Part shown: in pieces, positions 18,175 to 26,431 of the stretch
How positions within the stretch are numbered: the stretch's first letter is position 1
How the letters are laid out: each line of letters opens with the position of its first letter
Assembly (NCBI RefSeq): GCF_003950325.1
Contig: NZ_PXZH01000002.1
Location: 310,001 to 374,000 of the forward strand
DNA length: 64,000 nt
Direction of reading: 5' to 3'
DNA from: Vagococcus humatus
Lineage (GTDB): Bacteria; Bacillota; Bacilli; Lactobacillales; Vagococcaceae
Notes under the pieces: model-generated
What the model saw: only the letters and a program-made list of their open reading frames with translations
Databases searched by the model: none
What the model was told of the DNA's origin: nothing
Program-made: the position numbers and the translations under genes

Positions 18175-18507
18175 ATGGTTCGAAAAAATATAGGACCTGT
18201 TATTCAAGAAGAAAAACAAACAGTGATGTATATGTTAGATATTTACTATAGCTATCCTAGACATCAAGGCCGACAAAAAGAAAAACAAGCATTAGAAAAA
18301 TATGTGATGACTCGCTTAGACTTTTGCCGATTTGGAGATAAGAAACCTACTTGTAAAACTTGTCCGAAACATTGTTACCGGCAAGATTATCAAGATAAAA
18401 TTCAAGAAGTTATGCGATTTTCAGGGCCGCGTATGTTAATGAAACATCCTATTTTAACTTTTAAACATCTAATAAAAGAAAAGCGAAAAACAGAAGGTGT
18501 CCATTGA
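18175..18507 (+). CDS. YgbA-family (nitrous oxide-stimulated promoter) protein
   Basis: A 110-residue cytoplasmic protein matching the YgbA_NO family (PF11756). Four cysteines lie in DFCRFGDKKPTCKTCPKHCY (C-x8-C-x2-C-x3-C), followed by the conserved VMRFSGPRMLMKHP. The cysteines could bind metal. In enteric bacteria ygbA is induced by nitrosative stress and aids growth under nitric oxide; the biochemical activity is unknown. It follows yitT by 24 nt, and its 3' end overlaps a terminator. Family assignment is confident, function in this organism is not. Confidence 0.82.
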   Translation: MVRKNIGPVIQEEKQTVMYMLDIYYSYPRHQGRQKEKQALEKYVMTRLDFCRFGDKKPTCKTCPKHCYRQDYQDKIQEVMRFSGPRMLMKHPILTFKHLIKEKRKTEGVH

Positions 18508-18526
18508 CTCCTTCTGTTTTTTATTT
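18490..18526 (+). terminator. Terminator overlapping the end of the ygbA-like gene
   Basis: ACAGAAGG at 18490-18497 pairs with CCTTCTGT at 18510-18517 and is followed by a T-run. The stop codon lies in the loop, so the stem is partly coding. Confidence 0.75.
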
Positions 18527-18533
18527 CATTTAA

Positions 18534-18547
18534 TAATAGCGCTTTCA
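18534..18547 (-). promoter_or_regulatory. cre site upstream of gltS
   Basis: Read on the minus strand it is TGAAAGCGCTATTA, 13 of 14 positions of the cre consensus. It lies about 30 bp before a TATAAT at 18577-18582 that probably serves gltS; the -35 is poor. Upstream placement would allow either CcpA activation or repression. Confidence 0.6.
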
Positions 18548-18639
18548 AAAACGTAGGAATAATAAAACAAGTATAGTATAATGAAAAGTGAATATAGGGG
18601 GAACCTTATACGTTTTTATGAAAAAGGAGGGTTTTAGAG

Positions 18640-19875
18640 ATGGATGTGCAAATGATCGACGGAGTCAGAACCATGCAAGTAGATATGATTACAACAGTGG
18701 CGGTGGCAGGATTACTCTTGATGCTAGGTTACTATATTAGACGTAAAGTTCCCATTTTAGAAAGAATGTGTATTCCTGCTCCAGTTATTGGTGGTTTTAT
18801 TTTCGCTAATTTGGTTTGGTTATTACGTGGAACTAATTTATTAGTAATCGAGATGGATGTGACGTTACAACTGCCATTTATGCTAGCTTTTTTTACCTGT
18901 GTTGGTTTTGGCGGAAGTTTCAAACTTCTTAAAGCAGGAGGAAGATTATTAGTTGTTTACTTAGTTTCTTGTTGGATTTTAGCTGTCATTCAAAATGTTG
19001 TGGGAGTTGGGTTAGCTTCTGCTATGGGACAAAATCCAATTATGGGAGTTATGGCTGGAACAGTATCATTAGTAGGTGGTCACGGGAATGCGGCAGCTTT
19101 TGGGCCGGTAGCTGAGAAATTAGGGGTGGAAGGAGCAACTACAGTAGCAGTGGCTTCAGCTACTTATGGTTTAGTAGTGGGAAGCCTGGTTGGAGGTCCT
19201 TTAGCAGACTATTTAATTAAAAAATATCATATAAAAATTGAAACAGATGAATCTGGTTTAGATATGGATGCGTTAACAGAAAAAGAAAGCACGCAAATCT
19301 TTTCTAGTCAAAACTTTATGGCCCATCTAACCTTAATTTTTGTATTTATGGTTGGCGGGATTATGTTTTCTAAATTTATTGAAGGATTAGGGATCCAAAA
19401 CTTTGCTATACCTAACTATGTAGGTGCGATGTTTATTGCTATTATATTTCGAAATATTAATGACAAACATGAAATATTTGAACTGGATCAAAAAGTTATC
19501 GATTTAATTTTAGATATTGGTTTAGGTTTCTTTTTAACTATGGCGATTATGACCTTAAAAATCTGGCAATTAGCTGATTTAGCGGTGCCATTAATTATCA
19601 TTTTATTAGTTCAAACAGTGATTCTATTTTTATTCTCTCGCTTTTTTGTTTTCAAATTACTTGGTAAAAACTATGACGGAGCAGTGATGACTGGTGGTTT
19701 TATGGGTTGGGGCTTAGGTATTGCTGCGACGGCAGTCGTTTGTATGAGTGCTGTTTGTGAAAAATACGACAAGCGTTCCACAAAAGCCTTTCTAATTGCT
19801 CCGCTATGTGGCGCGGTATTTGTGGATGTGGTAGCTATACCTACTATCATTTTCTTTATTACTAAATTTGCTTAA
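18640..19875 (+). CDS. gltS: Sodium/glutamate symporter (GltS family)
   Basis: A 411-residue membrane protein of the ESS family (PF03616), with about ten helices and the two characteristic glycine-rich reentrant segments: VSLVGGHGNAAAFGPV near residue 142, and its counterpart MTGGFMGWGLGIAATAV near 350. The family moves glutamate with sodium. AAAGGAGGG precedes the ATG by 8 nt. It is a single-gene unit between two terminators with a cre site upstream. Because histidine breakdown produces glutamate, a shared metabolic theme with the neighbouring hut locus is plausible; the direction of transport is not visible. Confidence 0.9.
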   Translation: MDVQMIDGVRTMQVDMITTVAVAGLLLMLGYYIRRKVPILERMCIPAPVIGGFIFANLVWLLRGTNLLVIEMDVTLQLPFMLAFFTCVGFGGSFKLLKAGGRLLVVYLVSCWILAVIQNVVGVGLASAMGQNPIMGVMAGTVSLVGGHGNAAAFGPVAEKLGVEGATTVAVASATYGLVVGSLVGGPLADYLIKKYHIKIETDESGLDMDALTEKESTQIFSSQNFMAHLTLIFVFMVGGIMFSKFIEGLGIQNFAIPNYVGAMFIAIIFRNINDKHEIFELDQKVIDLILDIGLGFFLTMAIMTLKIWQLADLAVPLIIILLVQTVILFLFSRFFVFKLLGKNYDGAVMTGGFMGWGLGIAATAVVCMSAVCEKYDKRSTKAFLIAPLCGAVFVDVVAIPTIIFFITKFA

Positions 19876-19900
19876 AGAGAATGATAGAAGATTAACGAAT

Positions 19901-19946
19901 AAAAAGCGCCTGACCTTTTAATTTTAAAAGGTCAGGCGCTTTTTTA
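19901..19946. terminator. Strong bidirectional terminator between gltS and brnQ
   Basis: A 19-bp perfect stem (AAAAAGCGCCTGACCTTTT and its complement) with a 6-nt loop is followed by T-runs in both directions. It separates two convergent genes. Confidence 0.92.
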
Positions 19947-19969
19947 GTTCACATTAAAGGTTCATAGAT

Positions 19970-21319
19970 TTAATGAGAGTTGGCTACCTGTTTTTTATAA
20001 AGGATTAAACCGATCAATAAACCTAAAAGCATGGGACAAATCCATCCCATATTAATAGAAGAAAATGGTAAATAGTGATAGATATTTCCGTCAATCCACT
20101 GAACGAAAGCTGATTGACTGATTGCAGCAGGAGCACTTTTAAATCCTTCAATTAAACTAATAAGGAAAGTAAAGCCAATTGTCCATCTATAAACGATAGA
20201 TTGATGTTTAAATAATGGCGATAAAAAGGCTAGTAAGATAATAGCGATAGCTAATGGATATAAAAACATTAACACAGGAATAGAAATGGAAATAATCGCT
20301 GTTAAACCAAGGTTAGCAATCATACAGCCTAATAGACTGAATATGATAACAAATTGGATGTAAGAGATTTTAGGAAAAATTTGGTGGAAAGTTTCACTAC
20401 AGGCAGTGATAAGACCGATGGCTGTTTTTAAACAAGCTAATGTAATGATGATAGCTAGTAAAATTTGTCCAAAGGTGCCAAAGTAGTGGGTAGCAATTTG
20501 AGATAAAGTAATCCCACCGTTTTCTCCAGTTTCGAATAACGCAAGACTAGTAGCTCCCATATAAGCTAAGCTACCATAAATAACACTCATCAGAACAAGC
20601 GTAACGATCCCTGATTTCAAGGTGTCTTTAGCAATGTCTGTAGGTTTGGTTACACCAAGTTCTTTAATAGCTTGAACAATAATAATCCCAAAGGCTAAGG
20701 AAGCTAGAGCATCCATGGTGTTATATCCTTCTAAGAAACCAGTGAAAAAAGCTTGCTGGTTATAATTTTGTTGGGGAATACCAGTTGAGATGGCTCCCAT
20801 TGGTTTAATAAAACTAACCAAGATTAAGACCCCTAGAAAAATTAAAAACAAAGGATTTAAAACTTTCCCAATCCAAACCATGATTTTAGAAGGTTTTAAA
20901 GAAAATAGAAAAGCTAAGATAAAAAAGGCTAGAGAAAAAATAAGTAAAGCAAGTTGTTGTTTAGACTCACTTAATTGAGGAGCAATCCCTACTTCAAAGG
21001 AAACGGTAGCAGTTCTAGGCATGGCAAAAAATGGGCCAATAGTTAGATACAATGCTAAGGTGAAAAATAGTCCAAAGGGTTTAGACACACGGCTAGATAA
21101 TTCTAACAGTCCATTACTTTGAGAAAATCCAATGGCTAATACACCTAAAAAGGGAAGTCCAACGCCAGTTACAATAAAACCTAGGGCTGCCAAGGGGCTA
21201 TTAGCTCCTGCTAATTGACCTAAGTGGACAGGAAAAATTAAGTTACCTGCTCCAAAAAATAAACCGAATAAAAGGGAGCCGACAGCAAGGTAAGATGACA
21301 TTGACAATTTTTTGTTCAC
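19970..21319 (-). CDS. brnQ: Branched-chain amino acid transport carrier
   Basis: A 449-residue protein with about 12 transmembrane helices of the LIVCS (BrnQ) family, which imports leucine, isoleucine and valine with sodium or protons. The first helix carries LLFGLFFGAGNLIFPVHLGQ, the family signature, and GFLEGYNTMDALASLAFG follows near residue 190. The start is probably GTG at 21319 with GAGAGG upstream; an ATG six codons in (MSMSSYL-like) is possible. It is transcribed alone and divergently from the TetR-ABC exporter operon. Confidence 0.92.
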   Translation of the reverse strand: MNKKLSMSSYLAVGSLLFGLFFGAGNLIFPVHLGQLAGANSPLAALGFIVTGVGLPFLGVLAIGFSQSNGLLELSSRVSKPFGLFFTLALYLTIGPFFAMPRTATVSFEVGIAPQLSESKQQLALLIFSLAFFILAFLFSLKPSKIMVWIGKVLNPLFLIFLGVLILVSFIKPMGAISTGIPQQNYNQQAFFTGFLEGYNTMDALASLAFGIIIVQAIKELGVTKPTDIAKDTLKSGIVTLVLMSVIYGSLAYMGATSLALFETGENGGITLSQIATHYFGTFGQILLAIIITLACLKTAIGLITACSETFHQIFPKISYIQFVIIFSLLGCMIANLGLTAIISISIPVLMFLYPLAIAIILLAFLSPLFKHQSIVYRWTIGFTFLISLIEGFKSAPAAISQSAFVQWIDGNIYHYLPFSSINMGWICPMLLGLLIGLILYKKQVANSH

Positions 21320-21412
21320 GATAAGTACCTCTCTTTATAAAATATTACTCTGATTATTTCATAGTTTATAAGGTAAGTAAATAATGTTTAAAAAAAAATC
21401 AAAGTTTTTTTC

Positions 21413-21457
21413 TTGAATTATGACATGTTGTCATTATATAATGACAACATGTCATAA
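21413..21457 (+). promoter_or_regulatory. Promoter and 40-bp palindromic operator of the TetR-ABC operon
   Basis: Positions 21418-21457 form a perfect 40-bp palindrome centred at 21437/21438. Each half contains TGACA-N3-TGTCA, so two dyads are nested inside the large one. A promoter TTGAAT (21413-21418), 18-bp spacer, TATAAT (21437-21442) lies within it, so bound repressor would cover the promoter. The neighbouring TetR gene is the obvious binding protein, implying autoregulation. brnQ could be affected too. Confidence 0.8.
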
Positions 21458-21484
21458 AAGGTTAGTGAAGGAAGGAGGAGAAAG

Positions 21485-22183
21485 ATGCCAAAGGAAACAT
21501 TTTTCAGATTACCAGAAGATAAACAAAAGCGTTTGCTTCAAGCGGCTAGGAAAGAGTTTGAAAGAGTCCCCTTACAAGAAGTATCCATTGCTAATATTGT
21601 AAGAGAAGCCAAGATTCCAAGAGGTAGTTTTTATCAGTATTTTGAGGACAAGGAAGATCTTTACTATTTTTATCATAAAAAATTAAAAGAGGAAGGTCAT
21701 TTTGATTTTGAGTATTTTTTAGTGGAAAATCAGGGAGATTTATTTAAGGCGACTGAAACCTATTTTTACCGAATGTTACCAGAGTTTATTGAAGGCCCTC
21801 ATGCTGAGTTCTATCAAAATTTCTTTATGTTTATGGACTATCATGGCACAAGTAAGTTATCTCCTGAGTTAACGAAGGAAGTGGCAGAAATTGAACGTAA
21901 AAAATCCTGGCGACATCAAGAGCACGTGAAACACGGTAAACGGTTATTAGATAGAATTGATGCTTCTAAGCTAAAATTTAAAGATGAAGCTTCCCTAGTT
22001 TCGTTAGCTCGATTACTAGCTTCTATGGTGCTAAATTCAGTCAATCATGCTTATAAATTAAAACTACGAAATGAGTCGATTGATTTAGATGAAATGAAGC
22101 ATGGATTTTCCCGTAAATTAATTTGGTTGAAATACGGGGTGTATCAAAGTGAAGAAGGTGAAAATGAATGGGAAAATTATTAA
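21485..22183 (+). CDS. TetR/AcrR family repressor of the ABC exporter operon
   Basis: A 232-residue regulator with an N-terminal helix-turn-helix (IANIVREAKIPRGSFYQYFE, about residues 32-51) followed by a variable ligand-binding domain. GAAGGAGGAG lies just before the ATG. Its 3' end overlaps the next gene by 16 nt, so it is translationally linked to the exporter. The palindromic operator over its promoter suggests it represses itself and the exporter until an exported compound binds it. The inducer is unknown. Confidence 0.88.
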   Translation: MPKETFFRLPEDKQKRLLQAARKEFERVPLQEVSIANIVREAKIPRGSFYQYFEDKEDLYYFYHKKLKEEGHFDFEYFLVENQGDLFKATETYFYRMLPEFIEGPHAEFYQNFFMFMDYHGTSKLSPELTKEVAEIERKKSWRHQEHVKHGKRLLDRIDASKLKFKDEASLVSLARLLASMVLNSVNHAYKLKLRNESIDLDEMKHGFSRKLIWLKYGVYQSEEGENEWENY

Positions 22184-23889
22184 AAAAAATGTCGTTTTTT
22201 TCTGTATTAATGGCGATTGTTTTTATGTTTGTACAAGTTTTAAGTGATCTATATTTACCTACTTTAACCTCTGATATTATTAACAATGGTGTTAGTAAAG
22301 GAGATGTTAAGTATATTTGGTCAGTAGGGTTAGTGATGTTAGGTTACTCAGTTATTAGTATTTTAGCTTCAATTGGAAATACATTTTTTGCTACAAAAGA
22401 GTCACAAAAATTAGGTAAACGTCTGCGCTCAGAGATTTATCAAAAGGTAGAGTATGCGTCGTTAGATCAATTTGACCAGTTTGGGACAGCTACGTTGATT
22501 ACTAGAACTACCAACGATGTGAACCAAATTCAAATGGTTACGCAAATGGGGTTAAGAATTATGATGATGGCCCCTATTACCTTAATTGGTGCTAGTATTA
22601 TGGCTTACCGATTAGATCATCAGCTAACTAAAATATTTTTATACGTTATTCCTATTTTAATGGTTTTTCTAGGTGTGGTAATGTATTTTGCTGTTCCTTT
22701 ATTTAAAAGTATGCAAACGAAGACAGATAAACTGAATTTGATTTTTCGAGAAGGTTTAACTGGGGTTAGAGTTATTCGAGCTTTTAACCGAGATGATTAT
22801 GAAGCAAAACGATTTGATACAGCCAATCAAGATTTTGTGAATACGGCGATTAAAGTGAATACGATTGTGGCTTTTTTAATTCCAATCGTGACCTTAATTA
22901 TGAGTGGAACGAATATTTTAATAGTTTGGCAAGGAGGTCATTATATAGCCAATATGGAGATGGATGTTGGTAATCTTATTGCCTTTATGACTTATGCGAC
23001 TCAAATTTTAATGAGTTTCATGATGTTATCGATGATTTTTGTGTTTGTGCCTCGAGCTCAAGCATCAGCTGAACGGATTAATGAGGTCTTAGATATGAAA
23101 GATGATATCCTAGATCCTGAAAAGCCAGTGGAGTTAACAGAGGCTTCTCCTGAATTAAGTTTTCAACAAGTGGACTTTAGATATGCGGGAGCTGAAAAAT
23201 GTTCTTTACAACAGATTGATTTTACCGCTAAAAAAGGGGAAACAGTGGCTATTATTGGTGGAACTGGTTCTGGTAAAACCACGTTAGTCAATTTAATTCC
23301 TCGTTTTTTTGAGGTAGAAAATGGTAGCATTCAAATGAATGGGACAGATATTAGAAGCTATCGGCAACAAGATTTACGTAGTCGGATAGGTTTTGTCCCT
23401 CAAAAAGCTCGTTTGTTTAAAGGAACTATTCGGGATAATATGTTGTACGGAGATCAACAAGCAACAGATGAACAAATATGGAAAGCTCTAGAGATTGCTC
23501 AAGCTAAAGACTTTGTTTCTCAGCTACCAGAGGGCTTAGACAGTAGGGTTGAACAAGGTGGCGGTAATTTTTCTGGAGGTCAAAGACAAAGGTTGTGTAT
23601 TGCAAGAGCGTTAGTTAAACAGGCAGATGTGTATGTGTTTGATGACTCGTTTTCAGCACTAGATTTTAAAACTGATGGACAATTACGTCAAGCCTTAAAA
23701 GAAAATGTTACCGATAGTATTGTCGTTTTAGTTGCTCAAAGAATTAGTACGGTAGTTGATGCAGATATTATTTTGGTATTAGATGAAGGGAAATTGGTAG
23801 GAAAAGGAACCCATCAAGAGTTAAAAGAAAATTGTACAACCTACCAAGAAATTATTAGTTCCCAATTAAGAGAGGAGGAGATTGCATGA
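22168..23889 (+). CDS. Heterodimeric ABC exporter, subunit with degenerate catalytic motifs
   Basis: A 573-residue half-transporter: six transmembrane helices (about residues 10-300), then a nucleotide-binding domain with Walker A GGTGSGKTT near 367 and signature FSGGQ. Walker B is VYVFDDSFSALD, with Asp where the catalytic Glu is expected, and the H-loop is VAQRIST, with Gln in place of His. These changes mark the non-catalytic site of heterodimeric exporters such as LmrCD, EfrCD and TM287/288. It overlaps the following gene by 4 nt (ATGA). Multidrug or peptide export is likely; the substrate is not known. Confidence 0.9.
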   Translation: MGKLLKKMSFFSVLMAIVFMFVQVLSDLYLPTLTSDIINNGVSKGDVKYIWSVGLVMLGYSVISILASIGNTFFATKESQKLGKRLRSEIYQKVEYASLDQFDQFGTATLITRTTNDVNQIQMVTQMGLRIMMMAPITLIGASIMAYRLDHQLTKIFLYVIPILMVFLGVVMYFAVPLFKSMQTKTDKLNLIFREGLTGVRVIRAFNRDDYEAKRFDTANQDFVNTAIKVNTIVAFLIPIVTLIMSGTNILIVWQGGHYIANMEMDVGNLIAFMTYATQILMSFMMLSMIFVFVPRAQASAERINEVLDMKDDILDPEKPVELTEASPELSFQQVDFRYAGAEKCSLQQIDFTAKKGETVAIIGGTGSGKTTLVNLIPRFFEVENGSIQMNGTDIRSYRQQDLRSRIGFVPQKARLFKGTIRDNMLYGDQQATDEQIWKALEIAQAKDFVSQLPEGLDSRVEQGGGNFSGGQRQRLCIARALVKQADVYVFDDSFSALDFKTDGQLRQALKENVTDSIVVLVAQRISTVVDADIILVLDEGKLVGKGTHQELKENCTTYQEIISSQLREEEIA

Positions 23890-25721
23890 GAGGACCACAT
23901 GGCGGAAATAAACAAGTAGTTAAACCAAAGAACTTTTGGCAAACCACTAAACGGTTGGTTCGCTACATGTCTACACGTTCCTATTTAATTGGATTAGTAT
24001 TTATTTTGGCGATTGCGTCAACTGTGTTTCAAATTAGAACTCCAAAAGTATTAGGGAGAGCTACGACTGAAATATTTGAAGGGATTAAGCAAGGCGCTAA
24101 ATTAATGATGGCTGGAGAAAAGTTAGAGCAGTTTCCTGTTAACTTTGACAAAGTGGCACATATTTTATTAATCGTCTTAAGTATGTATGCTATCTCCTCA
24201 GTTTTTAGTTTTTTACAACAATTTATTATGACACGAGTGTCTCAGAGAACCGTCTATCAAATGCGTAAAGAGCTAAAAGAAAAAATGAACCGAGTGCCTA
24301 TTAGTTATTATGATACTCATTCCAATGGGGATATTATGTCCCGAGCAATTAATGACATGGATAACATCTCTGGTACACTCCAACAAAGTTTAACGCAGCT
24401 TGTAACAAGTTTAGTAACCTTTGTAGGGATTTTAATTATGATGCTATCGATTAGTGTTAAGTTAACTTTAGTGGCAGTTATTACGGTGCCTTTAAGTTTA
24501 ATTGTTGTGATGCTTGTTGCGCCTAAATCTCAAAAATATTTTGGAGAACAGCAAAAGAGTTTAGGTCTTTTAAACAATCAAGTAGAAGAGAGCTATGCAG
24601 GTCAAGTTGTAATCAAAAGTTTCAACTATGAACAAGAAGCCATCCAAGTGTTTGAAGAACAAAATGAGAAGTTGTTTAAAGCAGGGTGGAAAGCTCAGTT
24701 TATTTCAGCGATGATTATGCCTTTGATGAATTTTATTAAAAATATTGGGTATATCTTAGTAGCTGTTTTAGGCGGAATAAAAGTAGCCAATGGTCAGTTA
24801 CCAATTGGAGATGTGCAAGCTTTCTTACAATACTCTAACCAATTTGCTCAGCCGATTTCTCAAATTGCTAACTTACTAAATACTATTCAATCTACTATTG
24901 CTTCAGCTGAACGGGTATTTGAAGTGTTAGATGAAGCTGAAATGTCGAATGAACCATCTGGGGTCCCAGTCATCGAAACAGATAAAAAAGTTATTTTTGA
25001 TCAAGTTCAATTTGGTTACGAAGACAGTGAACTATTGATGAAAAACTTTAATCTAGAAGTAGATGAAGGGGATATGGTTGCTGTAGTTGGGCCAACTGGT
25101 GCAGGTAAAACTACCTTAATCAATTTAATTGAACGCTTTTATGATGTAAAAGGCGGTAGTATTAAGTATAACGGGGTAGATATCCGAGATGTATCAAGAG
25201 AGACTTTGAGACAAGAATTTTCAATGGTGTTACAAGATACTTGGTTATTTACAGGCACAATTTTTGATAATATTCATTATGGAAACGAACAAGCAACTGA
25301 GGAACAAGTTTACCGAGCTGCTAAAGCTGCTCGAGTAGATGATTTTGTTAGACGATTACCTGATGGATATCAGACTATCTTAGATGAAGAAGCTGGGAAT
25401 ATCTCTCAAGGACAACGTCAATTAATTACCATTGCTAGAGCCTTTTTAGCTAATCCACAAGTGCTTATTTTAGATGAAGCTACAAGCTCAGTGGACACAA
25501 GAACTGAAGTATTAATTCAAGAAGCTATGGCAGAGTTACTTAAAAAACGAACCAGTTTTGTAGTGGCTCATCGTCTGTCTACTATTCGAGATGCTGATAC
25601 GATTATTGTGATGGATCATGGAGATATTATTGAAACAGGTAACCATGATGAACTGATGGCGAAAAATGGCTTTTATGCAGATTTATACAACAGTCAATTC
25701 TCACAAAGTGTGGCAATTTAA
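23886..25721 (+). CDS. Heterodimeric ABC exporter, catalytic subunit
   Basis: A 611-residue half-transporter partner of the preceding protein. Six transmembrane helices are followed by a nucleotide-binding domain with Walker A GPTGAGKTT near residue 405, Walker B VLILDEATSSVD with the catalytic Glu intact, and H-loop VAHRLST. The signature is ISQGQ rather than LSGGQ. Paired with the first subunit's altered Walker B and H-loop, this completes one degenerate site; the other site, made of this subunit's Walker motifs and the partner's SGGQ, is consensus. A terminator follows. It is an efflux pump in the membrane, probably for drugs or other amphipathic compounds. Confidence 0.92.
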   Translation: MRGPHGGNKQVVKPKNFWQTTKRLVRYMSTRSYLIGLVFILAIASTVFQIRTPKVLGRATTEIFEGIKQGAKLMMAGEKLEQFPVNFDKVAHILLIVLSMYAISSVFSFLQQFIMTRVSQRTVYQMRKELKEKMNRVPISYYDTHSNGDIMSRAINDMDNISGTLQQSLTQLVTSLVTFVGILIMMLSISVKLTLVAVITVPLSLIVVMLVAPKSQKYFGEQQKSLGLLNNQVEESYAGQVVIKSFNYEQEAIQVFEEQNEKLFKAGWKAQFISAMIMPLMNFIKNIGYILVAVLGGIKVANGQLPIGDVQAFLQYSNQFAQPISQIANLLNTIQSTIASAERVFEVLDEAEMSNEPSGVPVIETDKKVIFDQVQFGYEDSELLMKNFNLEVDEGDMVAVVGPTGAGKTTLINLIERFYDVKGGSIKYNGVDIRDVSRETLRQEFSMVLQDTWLFTGTIFDNIHYGNEQATEEQVYRAAKAARVDDFVRRLPDGYQTILDEEAGNISQGQRQLITIARAFLANPQVLILDEATSSVDTRTEVLIQEAMAELLKKRTSFVVAHRLSTIRDADTIIVMDHGDIIETGNHDELMAKNGFYADLYNSQFSQSVAI

Positions 25722-25730
25722 GAAAGAGAA

Positions 25731-25768
25731 AAAGTATTGTCAGTTAAAGCTGGCAATACTTTTTTTAT
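25731..25768 (+). terminator. Terminator after the ABC exporter operon
   Basis: AAAGTATTGTCAG pairs with CTGGCAATACTTT (one G-U pair) across a 5-nt loop and runs into seven T residues. Confidence 0.85.
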
Positions 25769-25824
25769 GAAGAATATCTAAAACATGCTATAATAAATAA
25801 GACTAATAAAAAGGAGGCGCTTGT

Positions 25825-26391
25825 GTGGAAGGGTCTTTAATTACAAAAAAAGTGATTGCATATTCACTAAAAAAACTCATGCAAGAGACGCCTTTTCAAA
25901 AAATTACGATTAGGCAAATTATGTCCGAAGCTGAAATTCGCCGGCAAACTTTTTATGATCATTTTCAAGATAAATATGAATTATTAGCTTGGATTTATAG
26001 TCAGGAAATTTCTGAGAATATTCAAGACTTTTTAGACTATGAGCATTGGACAAAAGTAGTTAGACGAATTTTAGAATATTTTCAAGCCAATCAAACCTTT
26101 TATGTGAACGCTTTATCTGTCTCTGAACAAAATTCATTTGATAAATATTTTTTCAAGCATACAAAAGAATTGCTGCGAACAATTGTTGGAGATATTTTAG
26201 CAGAGCATCAATTTTTTATTACCGAAGAAAAAATTGACTTTGTGTGTATGTTTTACAGTCATGCTTTTGTTGGTCTAACGAAAGATTGGTTATTATCTGG
26301 CTGTGAGGGATCGGTTAAAACCTTGAGTCATGACATAGGATTAATGTTAGAAGACTCAATTATAGCTAACCTAAAGAAATTTAGTTTATAA
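25825..26391 (+). CDS. dhaS: TetR-like activator of dihydroxyacetone kinase genes (DhaS)
   Basis: A 188-residue TetR-fold regulator. The helix-turn-helix is TIRQIMSEAEIRRQTFYDHF near residues 27-46 and the C-terminal part fits DhaS of Lactococcus lactis. There DhaS needs DhaQ loaded with dihydroxyacetone to activate the dha operon. The start is GTG at 25825 with AAGGAGG upstream; TATAAT at 25789-25794 is a likely -10. It is convergent with dhaQ. The match of the operator before dhaK to the lactococcal site supports the assignment. Confidence 0.85.
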   Translation: MEGSLITKKVIAYSLKKLMQETPFQKITIRQIMSEAEIRRQTFYDHFQDKYELLAWIYSQEISENIQDFLDYEHWTKVVRRILEYFQANQTFYVNALSVSEQNSFDKYFFKHTKELLRTIVGDILAEHQFFITEEKIDFVCMFYSHAFVGLTKDWLLSGCEGSVKTLSHDIGLMLEDSIIANLKKFSL

Positions 26392-26431
26392 AAAGAAACG
26401 TATATCTATTGAATAAGATATACGTTTCTTT
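26392..26431. terminator. Bidirectional terminator between dhaS and dhaQ
   Basis: AAAGAAACGTATATCT and its exact complement form a 16-bp stem with an 8-nt loop; T-runs flank it on both strands. Confidence 0.88.
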
